Assembly: GCF_001039355.2 (NCBI RefSeq) | Contig: NW_019775378.1 | Span: 232,204 to 296,203 of the forward strand | DNA length: 64,000 nucleotides | Origin: Lingula anatina | Taxonomy: Eukaryota; Brachiopoda; Lingulata; Lingulida; Lingulidae | Direction: 5' to 3' | In this document: positions 11,151-23,721 of the stretch, one piece after another | Layout of the letters: every line of letters starts with the position of its first letter | Numbering within the stretch: position 1 is the first letter of the stretch | Notes under the pieces: model-generated | The model's database searches: none | Seen by the model: only the letters and a program-made list of their open reading frames with translations | What the model was told of the DNA's origin: nothing | Program-made: the position numbers and the translations under genes

Positions 11151-14080
11151 ATTACTATAATAATATTGATGTAACTCATGCATACAAATGATCTTTATGG
11201 GGGTCTGGAAAATATGAATTTAGAGCATTTGAGGGATTGTTCATATTCACTTTTGAAGACGATGCACATGTATTTATGTGTCCAGTTTTTATTTATTTAA
11301 TTTTTTTTTATTGGTCAAATTTATAATTTTAATCTGCCTGGTACAATCAGTTTTGAATCTTCTTGTCCATGTTGTTAGATTTGAAAAACAATCTATGGCT
11401 GTATAATGACGTACATCAAAAAATCATGTAAAATATTAACCACTTGAGTTTGAATAACATAAACCTGAACATATGAAGAGAATAGCATAATTAATATAGT
11501 ATTGGATGGAGAAAAAAATTTGACCTTTAATTTTTTGTCTCAAAAACTGTACAATACAGTCTGGGGAAATTACATAATCAGTTCTGCATTCCACAGACTT
11601 AATTATTTAGAACTTTTGGATGGGTATAATAGGTACTACAGGGAATTGTGAACCTGGATTTCATCAAGTGGAATAGAAGTTTGAGGCTTTTTTATTTTGA
11701 ATTTTTGCTTTTCATCTCTATCGTTCCCAAAAATTGTTTAAACAGATTGATTCTTTTTTCAGTAAAAAGGGGAATAATGCCCTTTCATTTATTCACCAGT
11801 TTTACAACAATTGAGAATTTTTTCATTTGAGAAAACTGAGTCAGACATAATATTTCTCTTTCAAGTAAAGGAGGTATGGGTAAGAATTGAAGTTGTTAGG
11901 CTTGTGTTTAATCACCTTGATTTATATTGCATTTATTGTTTCTTCATATTATGAGTTGTGTATTTCTGACACATATTAGATGAGAAATATTAAATCTACA
12001 GCATATCAACCTGCTTGGCTGTGCCACAGGTAAAGATAGGGTAATTACAAAAGCATGTTGTGTTTTGTGCTAAAGCTTAGTACCCTAATAGAATATTATG
12101 TCAAAACTTGCTCACTGTGATAGTTGGTGTATTGCTACTCATTCACGGGTATTTAAGATCTAAGGCAATTCAAGTTCATGGCGAGATTGAAAAATGAAGG
12201 GAAATGAAGGGAAAAATCTAGTCCACTCTTGTAGTGTAAGCCTTATCAGTGAAGTAAGTCTGGTGCAATTCGTGACAAGTCTTTTCATTCTATTGTTAGT
12301 ATGGCATTTGAATATCACACCATTGGCCCAAATTGTGTTGGATTTTATGGGATTTCATTAGGGGATGTCTGTTTTCACTTTAAAAGCATTCTGTTTTGTT
12401 TGTTTGATATGAATACATGTCCGTATTATATATAGTAGAATGTCCTTCTATGTTTTTATAAGTTTGTAATTTTTTCTTGTTAATTGTGTCATTTCTTCAT
12501 CTGAGATTATTGATTGATGGATTTTAGTTCTCAGGTGCCATTTCTTTGGTATTTTTCTTTCCATTTAGAAAATTTAGAGGAAAATTACTTGAGAGGTTGA
12601 TGACAATTTTGCACAACATGCTGAATGTTACAATGTGTATTTGTTGCTTTATTGGAGATAACAGAAGTGAGAAATAATTACAAATGGGAGGAAGTAATTC
12701 ACTTCGACAGGCATACTCAGGATAATGTGAAGGGCCCCTTAAGTGTCAGTCTGTCATTTTAATGGTTCTCTTTCCTCCATAAATAAATAGTTTATATAAA
12801 ACATGGCTGTTTGGGCCTCAGAGTGCAACTTTTGTACCTGTTGAGAGAATACCGATGAAAAAACAGTTGTGCTTGGAAAAAGGCAGCTGTCTCCTTCTCC
12901 CCCCCCCCCCCTCCCTTCACATATGCCTGTGAACATGCTAATTTAGTTTGGAATAATTTCATGACTATGAATGATGGCATCCTTTTATTTATGACATTAA
13001 GCACAGAAATTAGTATTTGTGTATTTTCTATGTGTTATTCATATTTCTTAAACAGAACTTATCTATTTAAGGGAACGTGTAAAACATAAAAAAATATTCT
13101 TGTCCCATTATCAAATTATAGTTTGTCAAACATTGCTGAAGCTGCTAAGCTGAATTGCTATCACAGAAAAAGAAACTAGTTTTCTAAATACTTTTTTCAA
13201 CTTGTGTAGTTACAATTGCCTATCACCATTATATACGGGTGAATTCTTATTGAAGTTTTGTACTCATTTTCCTTGCAGACTACTGACAATCTGAAATGCA
13301 TTCATCTTAATATTCTTCAATATTTATTAGTATTATTATTCATCTGTGATTTAACATGATATTCTTTACTTCCTGGGAATACAATATACCATGAAATTCT
13401 CCTTGTTGATTAGTGATGCCTAATGCTTTTTAATATTGTTTTTTGTAAAAGTGTTGTGATGTCTTTTGTAGAGCACTGCGTTACCTTGTGACATATCTGT
13501 GCACAAGGTATCTATTCTGATATTAAATATACTTCTATTTGTATTTTGAATTTTGTTTGTTATTCCCTGCATTTATTGAGCCTATCTGGCCCTGGATGGC
13601 GCTGCATCATTTGATTTCGAAGACCTTATTGAAGCTTTCCGCAAATTAAACAATGTATTTGTAACATAGCACCCTGCCAAATCTGAGAAGGGTCCAAAAG
13701 TATAAAAGAACGCCTTTTAAATAAATATATATATAAAGTCACACTTAAAAGCCCCAGTATCGACCCTTGTTTCCCTGTTGCGCCAATTATACCATGCATT
13801 TTATTTTCTATTTATTGGAGTTCTTTTTACATTTATTCATTATCCAATTCTTTAGAGGGAGAGACGCAAGGCGTACGTGATCGGTCCCCCATCTTTAACG
13901 CCACTGAAAATGTGAGGGCGGGAAAGCTGGAATCTATGGTCTGCAATGCAATGTGGTACCTGAATTTAAACTGCATGATTCATTGGTGTCTGACAGTAGC
14001 ACGTGAGGATTTTAGGTGCGAGACTGACCGTATGACAGTTATGATAGTTCAATACTTACATCATGAATCAGTTGATTAGG
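11151..14080. other. Intergenic region
   Basis: About 2.9 kb of AT-rich sequence between the transporter and the protease promoter. It has a poly-C tract near 12900-12911 and no ORF with protein-like features. It may include an extended 3' UTR of the transporter. Nothing else recognised. Confidence 0.55.
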
Positions 14081-14089
14081 ATGGATAGC

Positions 14090-14199
14090 TATAAATATAT
14101 AAAACTGAAATCTCGAACTCCGGGTTTGATATCAATCCACAGTCACTAAACGGGCATTGCGTTTTCAGTAACTATTTTCTGTTTGGAGGGACGGTACAG
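14090..14199 (+). promoter_or_regulatory. TATA box and 5' UTR exon of the subtilisin gene
   Basis: A TATA-like tataaata begins at 14090. About 100 bp further on, a strong donor (gtacag|gtaagt, exon end 14199) precedes an intron 14200-14840 that ends in ttattatcag one base before the ATG at 14842. This gives a TATA promoter, a short non-coding exon starting near 14120, and one coding exon. The start site is inferred. Confidence 0.65.
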
Positions 14200-14841
14200 G
14201 TAAGTATTACCTTTCTCTCTAATATACTTCATTTTCATTCCCGTTACCATTATGTAATGTGTGCACTAAAAACTTGGAATATTCGATGAAAGTTGTGAAT
14301 TAAACTTTGAATTATATGTAGTTAGATATATTTTGCCCTTATGAAAATTTCTTACTAAATGTTCATCAACAAGTCCTCGGACAAAGTTCAGTTTCGTTTG
14401 AACTTGATAATTCATGAGATAAATTTTCGATATTGTTTTGAGCAATAACTGTTTTATGAAATTATCCGTCCTTTAACTTTATGGAACCATTAGATTAATG
14501 AACAGTATGAGGTGGTGCCTTTCCCAATCTACCGTACATTAGAAAGGTACCATATCCGAAGCTAGTTTAATGCGAATTTTAATTTTAATAAATTTTAACA
14601 CTTAAAAGTATTTACCTTGTATGGATTTCCTCAGTTACTTAAAAGACGAATCCCAAGATAATAGCAGGGACCCCCATCCCCTTAGCAGGGGTTTGTGCAT
14701 GTATGCATCTCGTCCCTTTATTAGTCTCCCACTACAAATCTTGATAACAGCACTATGACAAAATAACATGCGCTTTTTTGCTTGAAACTGATAATTGTTT
14801 ACCAAATTCTTGGTTAAAGCCTTTACTTTTTTATTATCAGA

Positions 14842-16584
14842 ATGAGGATTTGGGTGTGGTTTGCTGTAGCAATTGCTTTGAGTACCGCGGCGTTCGCCAG
14901 CGGCAGTCGAGTTAGGAGAGGCATTCGTCAAGAACAAATCGTCGTTTTAAACACCAAGAATCTTACCAACCCTGTGGAAGTTTTGGGCAGAATGAAAGCT
15001 CTCGTGCTCAACGATTCTGCGGATCACAAAATTCGCCATACTTATCTTATTGGTGAGAAGAATTTTGTTGGTTTTTCCTTCGAAAACTCTGACGAATACG
15101 TAGTGTGGCAGTTACGCAACCGGCCCGAAGTCGAGTTTGTAGAACCAAACGCCTGGATGGTGCTTTGCACCCTGTGCGAGGCTGAGAACACAAAAAAGAA
15201 GAGCGGAGATTTGTGGGGCCTTTCCCGAATAAATATCCGCAAAAGGGGGTCAAACGACGTCACCTATAAATATGAAACAGACGCTGGCAAGGGCGTTTAC
15301 GTTTACGTCGTCGATACTGGCATTGCTGTCGCAAACCCGGAGTTTGGTGGGAGAGCAGTATGGGGAGCCGATGTTTCTTACGAATCGCTTAACAGAAAAA
15401 AAGACCTTAATGGCCATGGTACCCGTTCTGCCAGCATCATTGGTTCCAAAACATTCGGAGTCGCCAAATCTGCCACTCTAGTAGCCGTCAAAGTAGGGGA
15501 TGCTAATGACAACTTTAACTCTGTGAAAATAGACGACGTTTTAGCTGGGCTGGCGTGGGTTTCAGAACACCACAAAAACCGCTCTGTTGGCACCAACTCG
15601 ACTGTCAAATCTGTCATCAATCTTGGCGCGACTCTTGCAAAACACTCCGCAGCGCTGGAAAGCGCTGTTAAAGCCATAGTGGACCTAAATATCCCTGTGG
15701 TAGTTCCCGCCGGGAACGAGTTTGCCGACGCAAGTCATCACTCTCCGTCGAGGAATAACACCATAAGAGTAGGGGCAACGGACAGAAAAGACAGGCTGTG
15801 GTACATGTCTCATTACGTCGGATCAAATTATGGCAGCGCCGTCGACATTCTTGCACCTGGAGAGCACATTTGGGGCATCGGTCTCAATGGTCCCGGTCTT
15901 AAAAACGGCACATCGAACAGTGCGGCTTTCGTAAGTGGTGTAATCGCGCGCTATCTCACGAATCTGACCCAAAAAATGCATCCCTCCGAAATAAAAGAGT
16001 GGCTGCTTTCTTATGCGACTAAAGGCATAATTGACATCAGAGACAAAGAAGGAACGGCAAATAGGTTACTTTATATGGACTGTAATGGACCAATCGTTAC
16101 TACGGTGTCGCCGGGAAATTTAACGACAGCTTCAACAAAAACCGTCACTACCATGGCACCAACGGACACTACTTCATCCAGGGAAAACACAACATCAACG
16201 TCCAACAACAACGTTACAACAACGAGCAGTATTATTACCACAACTATAAGCGAAATTGTTACCTCAACAACTACGCGCGTTACCACAACGCCAAGCACTA
16301 AAATTCCCACGACATCGAGCAGAAACTTGACCACGACACCAAGCGGCAACGTGACCACGACGCCAAGCAGAAACGTGACCACGACGCCAAACGGCAATGT
16401 TACCACAACGCCAAATGGCAACCTTACCACAACGCCAAGCAACAACGTTACCACAACGATGCTCAGTAGCAGCACAACAAAGGTACCGCCGCCCACCACT
16501 CCGCCCAGCAAGTCCAGTAGGAGCGATAGCAATAGTGTAATCATATCTTTCCTTTGTTGTCTCGTTATACTGAATGTGAGATAA
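14842..16584 (+). CDS. Secreted proteinase K-type subtilisin (S8) with mucin-like stalk and probable GPI anchor
   Basis: 580 aa in one coding exon. Signal peptide at about 1-20. An I9-like propeptide at about 31-105 (QEQIVVLNTKN...VEFVEPNAW). A peptidase S8 domain at about 123-412, beginning LWGLSRI as in the proteinase K family. Catalytic residues in order: Asp158 (VYVVDTG), His192 (NGHGT), oxyanion Asn292 (VVPAGNEF), Ser358 (KNGTSNSAAF). VGATDRKDR and DILAPG are further family signatures. Residues about 415-560 are Thr/Ser-rich, with six diverged 8-residue repeats of the type SGNVTTTP at about 493-539, most carrying an N-x-T sequon. The C-terminus is a hydrophobic run (VIISFLCCLVIL) with no cytosolic tail, as in GPI-attachment signals. 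The prediction is an active, heavily glycosylated, surface-tethered protease; substrates are unknown. Oddities: the usual Met-Ala after the catalytic GTS is replaced by Asn-Ser. The CDS looks visibly more GC-rich than its flanks. Confidence 0.93.
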   Translation: MRIWVWFAVAIALSTAAFASGSRVRRGIRQEQIVVLNTKNLTNPVEVLGRMKALVLNDSADHKIRHTYLIGEKNFVGFSFENSDEYVVWQLRNRPEVEFVEPNAWMVLCTLCEAENTKKKSGDLWGLSRINIRKRGSNDVTYKYETDAGKGVYVYVVDTGIAVANPEFGGRAVWGADVSYESLNRKKDLNGHGTRSASIIGSKTFGVAKSATLVAVKVGDANDNFNSVKIDDVLAGLAWVSEHHKNRSVGTNSTVKSVINLGATLAKHSAALESAVKAIVDLNIPVVVPAGNEFADASHHSPSRNNTIRVGATDRKDRLWYMSHYVGSNYGSAVDILAPGEHIWGIGLNGPGLKNGTSNSAAFVSGVIARYLTNLTQKMHPSEIKEWLLSYATKGIIDIRDKEGTANRLLYMDCNGPIVTTVSPGNLTTASTKTVTTMAPTDTTSSRENTTSTSNNNVTTTSSIITTTISEIVTSTTTRVTTTPSTKIPTTSSRNLTTTPSGNVTTTPSRNVTTTPNGNVTTTPNGNLTTTPSNNVTTTMLSSSTTKVPPPTTPPSKSSRSDSNSVIISFLCCLVILNVR

Positions 16585-17966
16585 TGAGCTAATTTAATTT
16601 TTTTTCACGTGAACTGTAAATTGCGATTTGGATGCTTATGATCTCTAAATATATCGTCATATCTGTTCTAATCAATAATGACTGATTGATACCAACCACG
16701 ACCGTTGAACCCAGATAGTGTGGTGTGGTTAATGTCACATACTTTCATGTCCCACTTGTATCTATCTATACTATGCAAACATTTTTTATTTGAAATGCCA
16801 TGTTAAAAATATGTAAATGTTTTGAGTACATTTTGAAACGGGAAATAATGTAGTGACTATCTTTAATTGTGCAAAGAGCAAATCTGTTCACAATTTTTCC
16901 ATGGCGTGATTAATTAACGAAAAAAAGTTAATTGACCTATTGTGATTTTTTCCTAAATAGAAAGGTATTATGCAATGAGTTGCATATCGTTGGAAGGCTC
17001 TTTTTTTAGAATTTTTCGTCCCTGTCTGTATAAGGAAGTACGTATTGGGCGTTTAACGGGATTTAGGGTTCAGGTGTTTTCTGGTTTGTATTTGACTTAT
17101 CACAGAGAGACATTAACATGTAACTAAATCATACCAAGTAATACACAGAAGTCATATGTTTAAATAATAGTAAGTGATAAGATTATTATTTCAAAATAAG
17201 AAATTTATTGGGAGGAAAGGAGGATCTGAGTTGGCCGCGCATACCCAGTTACTAGTAGATGTGAATCGCGTACGCACAAGTGCTAGAAGAGCCATGTTAT
17301 GCAATCGCGGGAACAGCTAATTAAACAGCTGTGCCCATGTGACCCTTAAGGTCTTCTACGGTCCACTAATCTTTCGCGATAGCGCCCACGTGAACACATG
17401 AACACAGTACTGACCAGTGTCCAGTTGAGCTACGGCCAGCGAGACGACATTTGAGAATCAGTCAAGTGAAAGAGAAGTTGGTCGGTAAGCCTACGAAAAC
17501 GCCTCCCACCACTCAACCCCTTGACATCAGAGCCGAGAATGGGTACATGTAAGTACCATTTATAATACAAACAAATAATAATTAAATATTAATAGTAGGG
17601 ATGTTTCACATACAAACCACCTTATGCCATCATTACTATCAGTTTACCATAAAGGAATGCACAGATATATATAGTATGATAACAATTGACCAAATCAAAC
17701 ACGGCCGCCTCACCACTCCTATCCTCCAATGTTCGTAAACCTTATGTAAACTGACAATTGGCATAACCGACCTATTTCGAACAATAAAAGTAGCTATAGT
17801 AAGGGAAAGTATTAACAGGGAGTACAAAAGTTATCAGTAATAAGTGATTTAAAAGTTAGGAGTGTTTGATCATGAAGAAAAAACTGCAGTAAGCGATCAG
17901 TGACGACCTAGAGTCTAAGAGTAAGTGGTAACGGGAACAGTGTTGGCTTGTCGTAAATAACTTTAA
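16585..17966. other. Intergenic region with a GC-richer block
   Basis: Mostly AT-rich. The part at about 17220-17550 is noticeably richer in CG dinucleotides and holds donor-like sites, such as acatgtaagtacc near 17545. It may be a first exon or promoter of something unseen, but no protein-coding frame supports that. No clear poly(A) signal for the protease was found. Confidence 0.45.
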
Positions 17967-18182
17967 GACTGCATTCCCACAGATTTTAGATTAACCTATC
18001 CCCGTGGGGAGTCTCACTAGATTACTGTAAGTTTAGCCGGCTTAAATGTCTGTCCCCTCCTACTTAAAGCTGTAAGGGGGTAATTAACTTCCGTATGCGC
18101 TCGGCTGACAGCAATTTAGCGTGAACCCCCAGGGAGTTAGGTCGATCCAGATGGATCGATCTAAATCTGTGGGAATGCAGTC
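17967..18182. mobile_element. MITE, about 216 bp (copy A)
   Basis: Terminal inverted repeat gactgcattcccacagatt on the left, with its near-complement on the right (aatctgtgggaatgcagtc). It carries the internal blocks ccccgtggggagtctcacta and accccc-agggagttaggtcgat. A second copy in the opposite orientation is at 26161-26380, so this is a dispersed family. Confidence 0.85.
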
Positions 18183-18524
18183 TAAGACCCAAAATTTTGT
18201 CTACCTCAGCTTACAAAGATTCACTGCAGTGGTAAATAGTGATCTGAAATATTAACAATATTTCACTTTATTGGTCTACTACCAATATATCTTGAAGTCA
18301 AAATAGATCAAAATTTCGGTATAAAGGTTAAAATAAACTTTCGGGTTACATTTTATTACTTTTGTGACGCATACTGCTGCTCACCATCGTAATTTAGCCA
18401 ACTATCGTAAGAAAAGTAACATTAAGCAGTGTTCCCGCCCTTATACCAATGTGACTAAGTCTCCTTTATAGACTTTATACAGTATCGTCAGCTATCAGTC
18501 TAAGCTTTCGCCAAACAATTTCGA

Positions 18525-18530
18525 TTTATT
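18525..18530 (-). terminator. Poly(A) signal of the SLC5A8-like gene
   Basis: AATAAA on the minus strand, 15 bases after the stop codon at 18546-18548. The 3' UTR would be unusually short; no closer alternative is evident. Confidence 0.45.
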
Positions 18531-18545
18531 TGTGAAATAAAGATC

Positions 18546-21500
18546 CTATATTTCTGTAGTGACAACTCCGTCCTGAGTGTCTGCCTTCTCCACGTTCTTG
18601 CACACACAGAAGTAATGGAACTGCGCCTTAAATAGACAAAAGAGGGAAAACAATGATAATATCCAACTTTGCTATTGAAAAAGTATTTTCACATTGAGTA
18701 TTTATCTGGTATCCGGTATGTTTTGAGAGATAGGCAACTTAATAGCCTGGTTATCAAATAATAGATTTTTAAACGGAGCCCTACTTGTAGAGTTCGTCAC
18801 AACTCAACTATTTATAGCCGGAAACGATCTTGTTGAGAAATTGTGAAAGGGTGTAAAGTCATTCAGTGTGAAAAAGCCTTAACTGTAAGAAATACCATAT
18901 TGAGAAGGAGACAGATGTTACCTTAACGCTAAGAATTTCTCTAAAATATAAATTCTACAATATCCTCTGTCATCGGGTATCACCTTCATTATTTACTAAT
19001 ACTGAATACCAACGTAAATCTACCGTCATGGGTTAATATTTATTTTTTTTTAATTAAAATATTAAAATATTTTTTGATGAAACAATTAAAGGTATGTCAA
19101 AAATCGTAGCACAAACGAGACTTTTGCAATATGTTCAGACTAGTAACTGACATGGACATGTAACTCACCGGATCATGCGGAAGCCCGCAGCGAAGACATT
19201 CACGACATGCCAGTGGACAGCAGCAACACATCACGTCAAATATGGGAGAGATCAAGTGATGATCCAAGGTCTTTGGATCCGTGAAACCTAAAAACCCCAT
19301 GGTCTTATTACAATAGCTAAGTAAATTTTACATTTGATATGCTTATATCTTCATTTTATCGTTATGATATTGAAAAGAATGCATTTGTCCTTAAAATTAG
19401 ATATCACTGTTCTCTTTTGACGTTTTTACATTCAATGTTATGACACATGGGTTCCAAAAAACATTAATTAATTTTTAACCTTCTCTTTAAAATCGAAAGA
19501 TATTTTGCTCTGCTTTAAGTCGTTGCGGCCTTTATAATCATGTAATTAAAGGGGAATTTCACACTGGCAGTTGTCCTCGGGGTTACTTGATCATTGGTTT
19601 TGCCTAACAAGTCAAAAGTCTCTGCTTTCGCGTCAGATTTAATGTACATTTTTAAATATCAATACAGAAATAATTATAATGAAAAATAGATTAAAATAAA
19701 AGAACAAGTAAAAAAATTTGAGGCTGCCCTTAATCAAAACAGCCGACAAATTACGTTTCAGATTGCAGCTGGGGGTTCTCCACACAGGTATGGTACTGGC
19801 TTTAGGACTGGCTAATAAATTTGTCTGAGGGACATTATTAAACGATACAGGATGTTTTTTAAACATAAAGCTATCGAATTAAACTGTTAAATTGCCCCTT
19901 TTATTTTAGTGAAGTACATGTACGTACCTGTAACTGCGCTGACCGTTAACCCGACAACAAGAACCACCAGCACGGCAAATCCTGCGTACCATAAGTAGGA
20001 TATATCATACCAACCTCCTAGTGGCGGCCTGAAAATAGTATGATTACTTTAAATTCATAGTCTGGAGTCCCAATTTATATACTTGAAATTTCACAGCGTG
20101 CGTTTGTTCAAAGAAGATAACCGTATTTGCTAGAGCATCACTTCACAAAACATCAGGGATACTTTCAAGGCTGGATTAAGTCGCTTGGAAAATAATCACG
20201 TTTTATCATTTATCAGCCACTTAAATAGAAACGGAATTTCTTTTGGGACTAAACTTACGCGTACTCTAATTGTGTGACTGGTGTAGTGGACAAATTGGCC
20301 ATTATGTCTGTGAAATTGTCGGTCAAGGTCAAGTTGGTCGCATTGGCGGCAATACAGCCAGCAGTGGACACTGGGGCTGTCCAAAGAATTGGTTTGTAGA
20401 CTTGGGCGCCAACACCGATCCAGAACGTCAGCAACAGACCAGAGATGAGGCCGGATATGGCGCCCTGACAGAGTAAAGTTGTGTCAAAGTAAAAAAAAAA
20501 TAAAAAAAAATATTTAAAAAAAATAAAAAAAAAATATATATATATATATATTTATATATATATTAACTACAAATCATGAATCACATATGTATTTTGAATG
20601 AAACGCGCTATTACAACTGCTGCAGCAACGAGGTATGGATACTCCTACCGTTTTCCGTTGTTGTGATCGCGTCACTCAGTTATATTAGAAAACAACTATC
20701 AAAAATATAAAGATTTTATTGCATCTATTATCCTCATATTGCATAGAAAATCGCTGCAAGTAAATAAAACCCATATATCCAAAGAGCTACGACAGACAGA
20801 GAACCGTATAAAAGACCGTTTCTCCTACCTTCCAGTTTGCCCAGGGGAAAAATATTCCAAGAGAGAAGAGTCCGAGTTGAGGCCCTCCAACCATGCCGAA
20901 CAAAGCAATGAAGGCCTACATGATAGAACAAAGGGAATTTCATATTTCATTGTTTACGTTGTACCACTTCAGTTTACACACAGTTATTACATGACGTTGA
21001 AAGTGGTGACGTGACGAACTTTAAAACTCTTCTATCCGTCTATCTTATACCAGTAGTGGTCTTCTTAGATGTATATGGACAGATACAGATACAGAATAAA
21101 CAGAAAGACATTGGCAATAGGCTATCATGGAAACTTCAAATCTTTAAAAACTGGACGTCTGCAACTGATCTGTCTAGTTGATTATACTTGAGACAGACAT
21201 TTCTGGCGTTGATAGTACCATAGGATATTTCGACAAAGAATTTTGTTTTAACCGTTCTTGTGGACCAACTGGCCAATACCTGCAAAACGCCTCCAAGAAG
21301 TGACGCTATATAGGTCATGCCGATCATGATACAGCCAAAGGTTACCGCTGGTAATAAATGATAATATATCGTAATATATCATATGGAAGTCAATTGAAAC
21401 TGAAATGACTTGTGAAATGTGTTAATTATGATTTACACCGACCTCATTTCTTGGAACAGATTCCGCCTTTCCGGGCAAAGACATGCTTACTGTGTAGTCT

Positions 21501-23689
21501 GTCGAACACACTTGTATTTATACATATAAAAGATATGAAAAGCAGAAAACTTACAGAGAACTTTAGATACAATAGTGGCTTTGCTGTCTGGAATCTTTTT
21601 ACAGCAAAACTGCTCAAATATATCTACCGTGAAAACAGTTGCCAGGCTGTTCAGTCCAGTCGATATTGTACTGAAAAATATTTTAAATATATTTCTATAA
21701 ATATAGACCTAGCAATGTGATATTAGAATAACTTTTTAAGAAATAAAATCTTAGATGTTCTCTTTATTTACTTCATTGCAACTGCTATTTGTGACAAAAC
21801 AAAGGGATGCTAAAATGTAACCATGAAATACACTTATTTATTACAGTGCATCGTTAATAAAACTTGCACATCAAACTTATTCGGAGAAATAGGTTTCTCG
21901 TCGTTCGTGTAATCATAAGAAATCAAATGTCTCATGGAGAGTCGGAACATCCTGCCTCATAGGTAGAAAACACGTTGATTACTTTGATATCAACACATTG
22001 ATTGTCGTGGCATTTTACCTGAGCGCCCCACTAAACAGACAGGCCGTGAACAGGCCAGGTAGACCAGGTATTTTGGCAAACTTGTCCATTACAAACAGAG
22101 GCAGAAGCTGAAGTAGAAATTGCATGTTTTAACAATATTGCACGTCTTAAAATAACACAAGCTCGGAAAATATCAGTTGTTTTATGTGTGCAATAAGCTC
22201 AAATTAATTCATTAGTTACGCATGGTCACCTTGAGTTCCCGGACACTCACAATATTAATTCAGCATACCTAATGGAAAAGCACCTGTACATGTTGGGGAG
22301 AGGGAACTACCACTAGCGTTCTGAGCCTTGGTGTGTGCATATCATGTAGCAATCTTGCCAGGAATATTCATTGTATCTCTTGCCTGTGTCATTTGTTTAT
22401 GTCCCCGTTTTAACTTTTCTGTTTTCAACCTGATTTAGCTAGTTTGCTAATGTCCCCGTTTTGGCTTTTTCTTACCTGATCTAGTTCATTAATGTCCCCG
22501 TTGTTCATAGGATCACAATCAAAGTAGTGTGCGAAGATGAGTATCCCAGACATAGCACTAAGAATGATGATGCTGGCTAGACCAGGCGCGTTGACCCAGT
22601 ATGCACTAGAGAGACAAAGCAGATCATGTTTACTAAATAAAATTAGATAAATACTTATTTGATTTGGCCAATTTTGCTCTATTTTGAAATCAAGTAATAT
22701 ATTTTCAGTAAGACTAGCATACCCCCAATGGGTGTTTTCTTTCTTTTTTTTCCCAATGACCTCTCGCTGACTTTCGTTGACACGTTATTTATATTTATCA
22801 CGCTATTAATTGACATACAATTTATATTTATCATGTTATTCATGTGTTAAAAAATAATATATTAAATAGATTATCTAAGCAAGCTGACATCTGTGCCCCC
22901 CTGAGGTCGGTCACTGTGAGTGCTCTCTGGATCTGAGCTTGGTTACAGGCGTAGACAGTGAGCCAGGTGAAGAACCCGCCGAATATACAGGTCCAAAATG
23001 TGTGGCGCTCTCGGGGATCGGGGTCGAAACTAAAAAGGGCAAATTTTCTTGGTGTCATTTCTCTACGAGTTAATTTTTTTTTACAAAACGTTCACGTGAC
23101 TTGTGAAAAATGATAAAAATAAAATTTGCTTAATTTATCATCGTTTTATTATCATTATAACATATCAAATGTAGCTAAAGATTTTAGTGATCCGAAATAT
23201 ATATCACATTTTCAAACGTTGTTTACCTAAAAGTAAACAGATTACTCCTAACAATAGCATCCCGATATACGCTTATGCTATTTTCACAGGTTCAAATATT
23301 TGTCAGCTACTCGTCAGATTTGTCACAGAAAAGAAGAGTAACCCCCACTATAGGATTTATAATATTTTTGGTTGTTGTTTTTTGTTCAATACTACTATGT
23401 TCACATGATTTGATTTGAGTTTAATTTGACTGACTTACTCCAGGAAGTTAACTCTGTTCGTCCCGAGGCTGGCTATCCAGGCGTTTTCATATCCTCCCAG
23501 GGTAAGAGACCCCTGGATCAGCACTGCCAGCAGACCGGCGAACATAACACCTATTTGGAAGGTGTCGGTCCACATCACGGCTTTGATGCCACCCTGAATA
23601 GTGGAGTAATGGTCAATATTTTTCCTCTCTTTCTTTCTCTCTCTCTCTCTCTTTTTCTCTCTCTCTCGCTCGCTATCTCGCTCTGTGTG

Positions 23690-23721
<32 letters not shown>

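Noticed and set aside
10920-11191. Two overlapping ORFs of about 70 codons
   Set aside because: They lie over the inverted-repeat element and 3' UTR; no protein-like composition.
16071-16544. 157-codon Val/Leu-rich ORF on the minus strand
   Set aside because: It is the antisense reading of the Thr-rich repeat of the subtilisin; composition and repeats mirror the coding strand.
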